From: Rhizobium sp. FKY42
GTDB lineage: Bacteria > Pseudomonadota > Alphaproteobacteria > Rhizobiales > Rhizobiaceae
Assembly: GCF_005222835.1 (NCBI RefSeq)
Contig: NZ_STGA01000028.1
Coordinates: forward strand, 1 to 64,000
DNA length: 64,000 nt
Reading direction: 5' to 3'
Shown here: positions 56,037-64,000 of the stretch, piece after piece
How positions within the stretch are numbered: the first letter of the stretch is position 1
Layout: each line of letters starts with the position of its first letter
The notes under the pieces: generated by a model
What the model saw: the letters and a program-made list of their open reading frames with translations, nothing else
The model's database searches: none
What the model was told of the DNA's origin: nothing
Translations under genes and position numbers: made by a program

Positions 56037-56057
56037 AAGTTTATCCTCCGTGCTGAA

Positions 56058-57143
56058 TTACTGGCTCAAACCGCCGAACAGTGTCGGCATGTCGAGCGGA
56101 CGGAAACCGTAATGGCTCATCCAGCGCACATCGGCGTTGAAGAAGTCGCGAAGGTCCGGCATTCCGTATTTCAGCATGGCGATACGGTCGAGACCCATGC
56201 CCCAGGCAAAGCCCTGGTATTCATCGGGATCGAGCCCCCCGGCGCGCAGAACGTTCGGATGCACCATGCCGCAGCCAAGGATCTCCATCCAGTCCGTGCC
56301 TTCACCGAACTTAACGATCGGGCCGGAAGAACGGTCACACTGGATATCCACCTCGAAGCTTGGCTCCGTGAAGGGGAAGAAAGAGGGGCGGAAGCGCATG
56401 GTCACGCTATCCACCTCAAAGAAAGCCTTGCAGAACTCTTCCAGAATCCAGCGCATGTTTCCGACATGGCTCTTCTTGTCGACAACCAGGCCTTCCACTT
56501 GGTGGAACATGGGCGAATGGGTTGCGTCGCTATCCTGACGGTAGGTCTTACCCGGAATGATGATGCGGATCGGTGGCTTCTGGGCTTCCATGGTGCGCAC
56601 CTGCACAGGCGAGGTGTGCGTACGCAGAACCTTGCGCTCACCCTTCTCGTCAGTCGGAAGAAAGAAGGTGTCGTGCATCTCGCGGGCCGGGTGACCTTCC
56701 GGGAAGTTCAGGGCCGTAAAATTGTAATAGTCGGTCTCGATGTCCGGGCCTTCCGCGATGGAGAAACCCATATCTGCAAAGATGGCGGTGATTTCATCGA
56801 CGATCTGACTGATCGGATGAATACGGCCACGCTCTGCGGGCGACGAGCGCACCGGCAGCGTCACGTCCAGAGTTTCTGCTGCAAGCCGGGCATTGATTGC
56901 GGCGTCGCGCAACACAGTCTTGCGTGTGGTGAGCGCCTCCGTGACCTCGTTCTTCAGCGCATTGATCGCGGCTCCGCGGGTCTGGCGCTCTTCCGGGCTC
57001 ATGGCGCCCAGTGTCTTCAGCAGTTCTGAGACGGAGCCCTTCTTACCCAGCGCCGAAACGCGAACGCCTTCCAGGGTCGCCTCATCGGATGCGTCGTTGA
57101 TTTCGGCCAGAAGCGAGGATTTCAGGTTTTCCAGATCAGACAT
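56058..57143 (-). CDS. pheS: Phenylalanyl-tRNA synthetase alpha subunit PheS
   Basis: 361 residues from the ATG at 57143 ([15 protein letters not shown]), the canonical coiled-coil start; the frame is open to 57266 but that part overlaps the hairpin after rplT. Class II motif 2 ([12 protein letters not shown]) and motif 3 ([18 protein letters not shown]) are present, as is [10 protein letters not shown]. Charges tRNA-Phe with PheT. Confidence 0.98.
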   Translation of the reverse strand: MSDLENLKSSLLAEINDASDEATLEGVRVSALGKKGSVSELLKTLGAMSPEERQTRGAAINALKNEVTEALTTRKTVLRDAAINARLAAETLDVTLPVRSSPAERGRIHPISQIVDEITAIFADMGFSIAEGPDIETDYYNFTALNFPEGHPAREMHDTFFLPTDEKGERKVLRTHTSPVQVRTMEAQKPPIRIIIPGKTYRQDSDATHSPMFHQVEGLVVDKKSHVGNMRWILEEFCKAFFEVDSVTMRFRPSFFPFTEPSFEVDIQCDRSSGPIVKFGEGTDWMEILGCGMVHPNVLRAGGLDPDEYQGFAWGMGLDRIAMLKYGMPDLRDFFNADVRWMSHYGFRPLDMPTLFGGLSQ

Positions 57144-57224
57144 GATGTTTTCCGTTTGATGCTCGGCGAAGACCAGGAAGGCCCGCTCTCCACCCGTTGC
57201 ACTTGGTCGTAACGGTCCAATGAA

Positions 57225-57256
57225 AAACCCGCGCCAGCCCAAACCAGCGCGGGTTT
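57225..57256 (-). terminator. Terminator or attenuator between rplT and pheS
   Basis: Perfect 10-bp arms AAACCCGCGC (57225-57234) and GCGCGGGTTT (57247-57256) with a 12-nt loop; on the minus strand the stem runs into five T residues. It would end rplT transcripts or attenuate entry into pheST. No Phe-rich leader peptide with a proper start codon was found between rplT and pheS. Confidence 0.8.
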
Positions 57257-57295
57257 CCCAAATCAATGAAGCTCGTGAAGCTTGGGAAGCGCTGG

Positions 57296-57700
57296 TTAAC
57301 GAACCGCGCTTTCAAACTCGTTTGCCGTACCGGCGTCCTTGAGGTAGGCGAGCGCCTTCTTGGAAGCTTCGACGAGAGCGCCGAATGCTGCCGGCTCATG
57401 GATTGCCATGTCAGACAGAACCTTGCGGTCCACTTCGATGCCAGCCTTGTTCAAGCCGTCGATGAAACGACCATAGGTCAGGCCGAATTCGCGGACAGCA
57501 GCGTTGATACGCTGGATCCACAGAGCGCGGAAGTTGCGCTTCTTGACGCGACGGTCGCGCGTTGCGAACTGACGCGAACGATCGACAGCTGCCTTTGCGG
57601 CGCGGATGGTGTTCTTACGACGACCGTAGAAGCCCTTTGCGGCCTTCAGGGTCTTGGTGTGCTTTGCGCGTGAGGTTACGCCACGTTTTACGCGTGCCAT
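57296..57700 (-). CDS. rplT: 50S ribosomal protein L20
   Basis: 134 residues, strongly basic, beginning [21 protein letters not shown] and containing [20 protein letters not shown], both signature segments of L20. Length slightly exceeds the 118 of E. coli, as usual in alphaproteobacteria. Second gene after rpmI (37-bp gap). Confidence 0.99.
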   Translation of the reverse strand: MARVKRGVTSRAKHTKTLKAAKGFYGRRKNTIRAAKAAVDRSRQFATRDRRVKKRNFRALWIQRINAAVREFGLTYGRFIDGLNKAGIEVDRKVLSDMAIHEPAAFGALVEASKKALAYLKDAGTANEFESAVR

Positions 57701-57737
57701 GTCATGATCTCCTTAATGTTCCGAAAGCGAAATGGTC

Positions 57738-57941
57738 TCAGAGACCGTTTGGCAGGTAGTTCTTGATGACCTTCTTGCCGTCAGCTTCGGCCAGAACCAT
57801 CGTACCGCGAGCATCGCGGATGAACTTGTTGGAACGCTTGATCATGCCGTGGCGCTTGCCAGCAGCAGCGGCGAGAACCTTGCCCGTCGCAGTGACCTTG
57901 AACCGCTTCTTGGCGGACGATTTCGTCTTCATCTTGGGCAT
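57738..57941 (-). CDS. rpmI: 50S ribosomal protein L35
   Basis: 67 residues from the ATG at 57941: [20 protein letters not shown], followed by [15 protein letters not shown]. This is the invariant L35 N-terminus, so the longer open frame to 58016 is not used. The 193-bp spacer to infC includes a 7-bp hairpin (58085-58091/58100-58106). Confidence 0.98.
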   Translation of the reverse strand: MPKMKTKSSAKKRFKVTATGKVLAAAAGKRHGMIKRSNKFIRDARGTMVLAEADGKKVIKNYLPNGL

Positions 57942-58134
57942 TTTGCTACTCCGTATTCTTGTATCGAAGCTGGCTGATGAGGCTGGCTTCAAGCTATTCA
58001 AAAACGGCCACGGCATGCCCTGCCGGACCGTTCGGACGCGCGCTTATACCGACAGACCGGTAAAAGCGCAATGGGGGTGAGCAGATTTGCGTGCACGGCC
58101 GCAAATGGACCGTCGCAGGATGGAAAGGCACCGA

Positions 58135-58671
58135 TTAGCGCGGCGCCAAAACCATCATCATCTGGCGGCCTTCCAGCTTCGGCTCGGCTTCGACCTTGGC
58201 GATTGCCGCGGTGTCTTCCTTGACCTGAAGAAGAAGCTTCATGCCGAGTTCCTGGTGCGCCATTTCACGACCACGGAAGCGCAGCGTAACGCGAACCTTG
58301 TCACCGTCTTCGAAGAAGCGATTGATGGCCTTCATCTTCACCTCATAGTCATGGGTGTCGATGTTCGGACGCATCTTGATTTCTTTGATTTCGACGATCT
58401 TCTGCTTCTTGCGCGCTTCGGCAGCCTTCTTCTGGTTGGCATACTTCAGCTTGCCGAGATCGAGAATCTTGCAGACCGGCGGCTCGGTGTTCGGAGAAAT
58501 CTCGACGAGATCGAGACCTGCCTCCTCGGCCATTCTCAGCGCCTGGTCTGTCGGCACGATGCCGAGGTTTTGACCCTCTGCGTCGATCAACTGGACGCGA
58601 GGAATGCGGATTTCCCGGTTAGAGCGCGGTCCGTCTTTGACAGGAGCGTCGGTCTTGAATGGTCTGCGAAT
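58135..58671 (-). CDS. infC: Translation initiation factor IF-3, ATT start codon
   Basis: 178 residues when started at ATT (plus-strand 58669-58671), giving the normal N-terminus [20 protein letters not shown] and full domain N; the first ATG would cut 27 conserved residues. GAGGAGA lies 9 nt upstream. ATT/AUU is the well-known unusual infC start through which IF-3 represses its own translation. Both IF-3 domains (linker [11 protein letters not shown]) are intact. First gene of infC-rpmI-rplT-pheS-pheT. Confidence 0.97.
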   Translation of the reverse strand: MRRPFKTDAPVKDGPRSNREIRIPRVQLIDAEGQNLGIVPTDQALRMAEEAGLDLVEISPNTEPPVCKILDLGKLKYANQKKAAEARKKQKIVEIKEIKMRPNIDTHDYEVKMKAINRFFEDGDKVRVTLRFRGREMAHQELGMKLLLQVKEDTAAIAKVEAEPKLEGRQMMMVLAPR

Positions 58672-58854
58672 GGTCGTATTCTCCTCGAATAATTAAAGGG
58701 TCGCAGCGGCGGCCCGTACGCTCGTGGCGCAATGAAAGGGCAATTTCGTCAACGCTGCTCCGAAGTCAATAGCATAGTGTCGCCAATAAATCACCTAGTG
58801 CCGCGTTTTTACGAATCTGTTTTATAGGTGCATCTGTTTGAAGGAGAATGAGCC

Positions 58855-59646
58855 ATGAATCTGTCGGTCGCGCCCTATAAAAGCACCCACATCACCGTTG
58901 GTGAGGGCAGACAAGCCCGGCAGATCGCGCTGGTTCACCGGCAGGGGCAAGCAGCCGATTCCCCCATGCTCGTCTGGCTCGGCGGCTATCGCTCCGACAT
59001 GAGCGGCACCAAGGCCCTGGAAATGGAGCGATTGGCTGAAGAACTGGGTCTGCCGTCGCTGCGCTTCGATTATTCCGGCCACGGCATTTCCGGCGGCGAG
59101 TTCCGCGATGGCACGATTTCACGCTGGCTGGAAGAGGCTCTGTCCGTCATCAAGGCTCATCCGGCCAGAGAAGTCATCCTCGTTGGATCCTCCATGGGCG
59201 GGTGGATTTCCTTGCGGGCGCTTCAGGAACTCCGCAAACAAAGCGAGACCGGGGTAAAGGGCCTCGTCCTCATCGCCCCAGCGCCGGACTTCACGCATGA
59301 CCTGATCGAGCCTGCGCTCAGCGAGACCGAGAGGCAGTCGCTCCGGGAACGGGGGTTTTTCGAAGAGCCCTCGGAATACAGCTCGGAGCCGAATATCTTT
59401 ACGCGCGATCTCATGGAGGATGGGTTCAGCAACCGCGTTCTGACCGGGATCATCGAGACAGGATGCCCGGTTCACATCCTGCAAGGCATGAAGGATGCGG
59501 ATGTTCCATTCCAGCATGCGCTGAAGCTCGTGGAATTCCTGCCTGCCGATGACGTCGTTCTGACACTGATCCGCGACGGCGATCACCGCCTGTCCCGACC
59601 GCAGGATATCGAGCGCATGCGGGCGGCGATTATCGGATTGATCTGA
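58855..59646 (+). CDS. Alpha/beta hydrolase
   Basis: 263 residues. Nucleophile elbow GSSMGG near 106-111 (Ser 108), oxyanion region WLGGYRSDMSGTK near 41-53, late Asp in LQGMKDADVPFQHAL near 205-219 and His in RDGDHRLSRPQD near 241-252: a complete triad. No signal peptide. GAAGGAG precedes the ATG. Similar proteins are cytoplasmic carboxylesterases or palmitoyl thioesterase-like; substrate unknown. Confidence 0.9.
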   Translation: MNLSVAPYKSTHITVGEGRQARQIALVHRQGQAADSPMLVWLGGYRSDMSGTKALEMERLAEELGLPSLRFDYSGHGISGGEFRDGTISRWLEEALSVIKAHPAREVILVGSSMGGWISLRALQELRKQSETGVKGLVLIAPAPDFTHDLIEPALSETERQSLRERGFFEEPSEYSSEPNIFTRDLMEDGFSNRVLTGIIETGCPVHILQGMKDADVPFQHALKLVEFLPADDVVLTLIRDGDHRLSRPQDIERMRAAIIGLI

Positions 59647-59788
59647 TTTTCATCCGCAACATTATATGTTGCTGAAATGAATCGATCTTAACCATAAATT
59701 ACGAGCAAGCTTGTTAATCTTTCGTTCATAATTGACACCAGCCCCCAGACGATCTTAACGTTTCGTTAGGATTTGAAGGGACGGGTTC

Positions 59789-60406
59789 ATGATGTATGCC
59801 CAGAAGGCACGGCAGTTGGCTGTGATCCTCGCGACTGTGCTTGTGTCAGCGTCAGCGGCTGTTCCGGCACCACGCACATCTTCGGCGCAAATGATCGTGG
59901 GTGGTATTACCTCCCAGCCGATCGGCCATTATGAATTCTGTCAGCGCCTGCCCGCCGAGTGCGATCAGCGTTTTGCATCGACTCCCGCTCCCAAGGTCAC
60001 GGAGTATGGGTGGGAAATGATCCAGCAGATCAATTTCTCGGTGAACCATCGCATCGAAGCCCGCACAGACATGGAAGTCTATGGCCGGGAAGAATACTGG
60101 GCCTATCCGACAACCGCTGGAGATTGCGAGGACTATGCGCTTCAGAAGCGCAAGGAGCTGAAGGACAAGGGCTTCTCTCTGGCCGACCTTCTCATCACCG
60201 TGGTTCGTAAGCCCGATGGTGAAGGCCACGCAGTTCTGACTGTCCGGACCTCGGAGGGGGATTTCATTCTCGACAACCTGTCGGACGAAGTGAAGCTCTG
60301 GAGCGACACGCCCTACACGTTCCTGAAGCGTCAGGCTTCGTTCAACACGGGCCGCTGGGTTTCCATTGAGGATGGTCGCGAAATCGTGGTCGGCGCCCTG
60401 CGCTGA
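59789..60406 (+). CDS. Periplasmic transglutaminase-like cysteine peptidase (BTLCP/DUF920)
   Basis: 205 residues with a signal peptide (hydrophobic AVILATVLVSASAAVPA) and the bacterial transglutaminase-like fold: catalytic Cys in TTAGDCEDYALQKRKEL near 112, His in GEGHAVLTVRT near 148 and Asp/Asn in FILDNLSDEV near 163. LapG, which cuts a biofilm adhesin, belongs to this family, but no adhesin or c-di-GMP receptor gene is adjacent. Followed by its own terminator. Confidence 0.9.
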   Translation: MMYAQKARQLAVILATVLVSASAAVPAPRTSSAQMIVGGITSQPIGHYEFCQRLPAECDQRFASTPAPKVTEYGWEMIQQINFSVNHRIEARTDMEVYGREEYWAYPTTAGDCEDYALQKRKELKDKGFSLADLLITVVRKPDGEGHAVLTVRTSEGDFILDNLSDEVKLWSDTPYTFLKRQASFNTGRWVSIEDGREIVVGALR

Positions 60407-60427
60407 TACCACTCAACTCCATGATCC

Positions 60428-60456
60428 AAAGGCCGGGCGACTGCTCGGCCTTTTCA
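60428..60456 (+). terminator. Intrinsic terminator after the cysteine peptidase gene
   Basis: Arms AAAGGCCG (60428-60435) and CGGCCTTT (60446-60453), continuing inwards by GC pairs, then TTTTCATTTC. It lies 22 nt after the stop and also faces the convergent mbfA gene end. Confidence 0.85.
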
Positions 60457-60477
60457 TTTCAAGCAGCAATCCTGTTT

Positions 60478-61461
60478 TCAGGAATTCCCGATCAGGATAC
60501 CGGCTGCCAGAACCAGCGAGCCGCCGAACACGACCTGGAAGACAGCCCGCATAAAGGGCGTTTCCATATACTTGTTCTGAATGAAGGCTATAGCCCAGAG
60601 TTCCACAAAAACGATGATGGCAGCGATAATTGTCGCGGTCCAGAAATGTGGGATCAGGTAGGGTAGCGCATGACCGAGCCCGCCAACGGTGGTCATGATG
60701 CCGCAGGCGAGGCCACGCTTGAGCGGTGAACCGCGTCCAGAGAGCTTGCCGTCGTCATGCGAGGCTTCAGTAAAGCCCATGGAAATGCCGGCACCGACCG
60801 AGGCGGAAAGACCAACGAGAAATGTCTGCCAGGTATCCTGCGTGGCAAAGGCGGCGGCAAAGATGGGTGCAAGCGTCGAGACAGAGCCGTCCATAAGACC
60901 TGCAAGACCCGGCTGGAGATAGGTGAGGATGAACTGCCGGCGTTCGCCCGCAGCTTCCTCATTGCGGACTTCGTCGGGTGTATGCTTATCGCCCAACATG
61001 TGCGCAATGTCGCTGTGCCCCTGTTCTGCAAGGGCGAGATCACCGAGCAATTGCCGGGTCGACGCATCCGTTACACGCTTTTGCGCCTCCATATAGAAGG
61101 AGTAGGCCTGCCGCTCCATCAGTTCGGCCTGTGCGCGGATCGTCTCCAGCGACAGATTCTTGACCAGCCAATCCGGTTTGCGCTGATAGAAGCCGCGCAC
61201 ATGTTCTCGGCGGATGAGCGGAATTTCCTCCCCAAACCTCTGGCGGAACTGGCTGATCAACATGTTGCGGTGGGTTTGTTCCACTTCCGCCATGTCGCGG
61301 AACACCCTGGCTGACGCAGGCGCCTGTTCCTGTAGGGCCCGTGCGTAAGAGAGATAGATGCGCGCATCCTCTTCCTCGGAAGAAATGGCAAGTGCCAGAA
61401 TTTCCTCTTCACTGAGGCTTTCAAACGGGCGGCGCCCGGAGCCCCGAAACAGATCAAACAT
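60478..61461 (-). CDS. mbfA: Membrane-bound ferritin MbfA (rubrerythrin-VIT1 fusion)
   Basis: 327 residues: N-terminal ferritin-like four-helix domain with the di-iron glutamate/ExxH motifs (EEEDARIYLSYA near 28, EVEQTHRNM near 58, AELMERQAYSFYMEA near 111, LALAEQGHSD near 141) and a C-terminal CCC1/VIT1 transporter domain with five helices from about 185. In Agrobacterium and Bradyrhizobium MbfA exports iron and is repressed by Irr (established); an ICE-like box lies just upstream here. Confidence 0.95.
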   Translation of the reverse strand: MFDLFRGSGRRPFESLSEEEILALAISSEEEDARIYLSYARALQEQAPASARVFRDMAEVEQTHRNMLISQFRQRFGEEIPLIRREHVRGFYQRKPDWLVKNLSLETIRAQAELMERQAYSFYMEAQKRVTDASTRQLLGDLALAEQGHSDIAHMLGDKHTPDEVRNEEAAGERRQFILTYLQPGLAGLMDGSVSTLAPIFAAAFATQDTWQTFLVGLSASVGAGISMGFTEASHDDGKLSGRGSPLKRGLACGIMTTVGGLGHALPYLIPHFWTATIIAAIIVFVELWAIAFIQNKYMETPFMRAVFQVVFGGSLVLAAGILIGNS

Positions 61462-61476
61462 TTTATCGGCATCCTT

Positions 61477-61498
61477 TTTAGAATTATTCTAATTCTAA
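61477..61498 (-). promoter_or_regulatory. ICE-like Irr box upstream of mbfA
   Basis: The imperfect palindrome TTTAGAA-TTA-TTCTAA is followed at once by a third half-site TTCTAA, 16-37 nt upstream of the mbfA start. It closely resembles the iron control element recognised by Irr in rhizobia. Its closeness to the start codon fits a repressor site that relieves mbfA under high iron. Confidence 0.78.
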
Positions 61499-61627
61499 TC
61501 TGAGACATTTTGAAATCAAGGTGTCGCGTCCATCTTTTTGGCCATCTTGGTTCGATGCCTACTTTGTCAAAGAAAGCCCACAAGAGCCGGATTGATGAAG
61601 AAAACTACCTAAAGCGAAACGACCTGA

Positions 61628-62857
<1,230 letters not shown>

Positions 62858-62871
62858 TCTTCATACACAAA

Positions 62872-62897
62872 GAACGCGGCGAGGCGTCGCCGCGTTC
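62872..62897 (+). terminator. GC-rich hairpin after the TRAP binding-protein gene
   Basis: Perfect 10-bp arms GAACGCGGCG (62872-62881) and CGCCGCGTTC (62888-62897) with a 6-nt loop, 15 nt after the stop. It lacks a T-run, so termination would depend on the stem or on Rho. Confidence 0.55.
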
Positions 62898-62922
62898 AGC
62901 TCGAGAGGAATTCGATCAAGGA

Positions 62923-63096
62923 TCAGTTGGATCCGTCATTCGAACGGGCCTTGCCGCCCGAGTGGAGCTTGGTCGTAACGGTTTTTCCGTCCGGCTGCTG
63001 GCCGTAATAGGTTCCGCCCAAATGCCAACCGGCACTTGTATTAGCGACCTGCGCCTTTGCGCGTTCCTGCATTGCTTTCACATCGCTTTTCGACAT
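62923..63096 (-). CDS. Small hypothetical protein, 57 residues
   Basis: Starts MSKSDVKAMQERAKAQVA with GGAGACGAAA just before the ATG at 63096; then GWHLGGTYYGQQPDGKTV and a lysine/glycine-rich end. Soluble, mildly basic, no membrane helix or known motif. The frame is open far upstream to 63576 on the minus strand, but that part overlaps the hydrolase gene and looks non-coding. Family not recognised. Confidence 0.65.
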   Translation of the reverse strand: MSKSDVKAMQERAKAQVANTSAGWHLGGTYYGQQPDGKTVTTKLHSGGKARSNDGSN

Positions 63097-63271
63097 TTTC
63101 GTCTCCATTGTTCGATGGTTGCCAAGGCAAAAAACCACGCCCGTCGCGAGATATTCCAGGCATATTGGAGGCCGCGAACATGATCCGGGACGACCTTGAA
63201 CAGGTTCAAGGTCGAATTCTGCTGCGGGGAAGGGGAATTTGGGTTCGTCTCGAAACCTGAAAGGCTCCGCC

Positions 63272-64000
63272 ATGAAAGACATATTCCCGCTTGCTGCCCT
63301 TATCGTCAGCACCCTCATGCCTCTTGCCGCCTCTGCCGAAAGCAATATCGGCTGGACTACCATCTCCGTGCCCTCACCCCAGCGCGGCAAGCCCTTATCC
63401 GTCGACGTGTGGTATCCCTCGGGTGCCAAGGCGCCGGAAAAACTGATCGGCGACAACCGCATCTTCAACGGCGATCTGGCAAAGCCGGAAGCGGCGATCA
63501 ATCCGGGAAAATATCCGCTGATCCTGCTCTCACATGGTTCAGGCTCGCGGGCTTTGGGTATGGCATGGATTGCCACACGCCTTGCTGAAAAGGGCTTAAT
63601 CGTGGCCGGACCAGATCATCCCGGCACGACGAGCGGCGATTCCACGCCCATTGCCACGCCACGCATCTGGGAGCGGACGCAGGATCTCACCAACATCATC
63701 ACCTGGATGACGGGCGAAGCCCCATGGAAAGCCTCCATCGACCCCGGAAAGATCGGTGTGCTGGGCTTTTCGCTGGGCGGCAGCACGGCGCTGGAAATCA
63801 TCGGTGCGCGAGCCGATCTCAACGCCTATGCCGATTACTGCGATCGCTACACCATGATGATGGATTGCCAGTGGTTTGCGGGCGGCTTCGGCTTTGTGGA
63901 TGGCAAGCGGGTTGCCTCGCCGGTCGTCAAACTGCGGGAATTCGACAAGCGGTTCGAGCAATCGAACATTGATCCGCGCATAACCTCCGCCGTCGTTGTC
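63272..64000 (+). CDS. Exported alpha/beta hydrolase (dienelactone hydrolase-like), cut by window end
   Basis: 243 codons visible, continuing beyond the window. Signal peptide MKDIFPLAALIVSTLMPLAA then SAES. Oxyanion motif LLSHGSGSRA near residue 91, nucleophile elbow GFSLGG near 169 (Ser 171) and a disulfide-capable CDRYTMMMDC segment near 190-199. It resembles predicted periplasmic dienelactone hydrolase or PAF-acetylhydrolase-like proteins. Start at ATG 63272. The C-terminal histidine lies outside the window. Confidence 0.88.
   Translation, partial: MKDIFPLAALIVSTLMPLAASAESNIGWTTISVPSPQRGKPLSVDVWYPSGAKAPEKLIGDNRIFNGDLAKPEAAINPGKYPLILLSHGSGSRALGMAWIATRLAEKGLIVAGPDHPGTTSGDSTPIATPRIWERTQDLTNIITWMTGEAPWKASIDPGKIGVLGFSLGGSTALEIIGARADLNAYADYCDRYTMMMDCQWFAGGFGFVDGKRVASPVVKLREFDKRFEQSNIDPRITSAVVV

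Noticed and set aside
54471..57029. 852-codon open frame on the plus strand opposite pheT and pheS
   Set aside because: It is the antisense shadow of two certain genes; composition and lack of domains show it is not coding.
57144..57266. N-terminal extension of pheS or a Phe-containing leader peptide
   Set aside because: It would start at TTG inside the sequence after rplT, run through the terminator stem and add 41 residues foreign to PheS; no ATG/GTG leader frame with a ribosome site exists.
62923..63576. 217-codon minus-strand frame covering the small protein and the hydrolase start
   Set aside because: Only the last 57 codons have a ribosome site and plausible composition; the rest is antisense to the hydrolase gene.

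Overview
The window is a contiguous piece of chromosome from an alphaproteobacterium of the order Hyphomicrobiales, most likely family Rhizobiaceae (Agrobacterium/Rhizobium group). Supporting signs are a biotin operon ending in bioZ with BioR-type operators, a membrane-bound ferritin (mbfA) preceded by an Irr/ICE-like box, and the densely packed, fairly GC-rich coding style. No rRNA, tRNA, CRISPR array, insertion sequence or prophage is visible; it reads as ordinary chromosome with several accessory metabolic islands.

Layout. 1-5.9 kb: housekeeping genes (uppP, a glutathione transferase, queG, a YeeZ-like epimerase, a small RlpA-like barrel protein, an RsmB-type rRNA methyltransferase). 6.1-11.2 kb: a four-gene exported cluster, imelysin / di-haem CxxCH protein / second imelysin / DUF1513, of the kind linked to iron in other proteobacteria, followed by tspO. 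11.7-14.5 kb: thioesterase, MTA/SAH nucleosidase, guaA. 14.6-18.5 kb: a Rieske oxygenase with its PDR-type reductase, an unrecognised 140-residue protein and an SCP2 protein, divergent from a LysR regulator. 18.6-22.6 kb: bioF-bioD-bioA-bioZ, without bioB. 22.7-34.6 kb: a glycan-use operon (binding protein, two permeases, ATPase, GH2 beta-mannosidase-like, sugar epimerase, Gfo/Idh oxidoreductase, GH43) divergent from a LacI-family regulator.

34.6-41.8 kb: a soluble chemoreceptor, small enzymes, an M29 aminopeptidase, an EamA exporter/MarR regulator pair with twin palindromic operators, and xseA. 41.8-46.3 kb: a candidate three-component surface glycosylation locus: a large GT-C membrane protein with STT3-like motifs, divergent from a GtrB-like glycosyltransferase, a methyltransferase, an ArnE-like flippase subunit and a GtrA-like protein. 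46.3-53.6 kb: oxidoreductases, an acetyltransferase, a PAS chemoreceptor frameshifted by a 13-bp tandem duplication, a gene remnant, and an EamA/AraC pair. 53.6-58.7 kb: the classical infC-rpmI-rplT-pheS-pheT block, with infC starting at ATT. 58.8-64 kb: hydrolases, a periplasmic cysteine peptidase, mbfA, an orphan TRAP binding protein, a small conserved-looking protein and a hydrolase cut by the window end.

The best leads are the surface glycosylation locus, the bioB-less biotin operon with a BioR box touching the bioF start codon, the shared operator-like sites and the 12-bp perfect palindrome in the LacI/ABC divergent region, and the duplication frameshift in the chemoreceptor. All functions are read from sequence motifs and context; no database search was possible.
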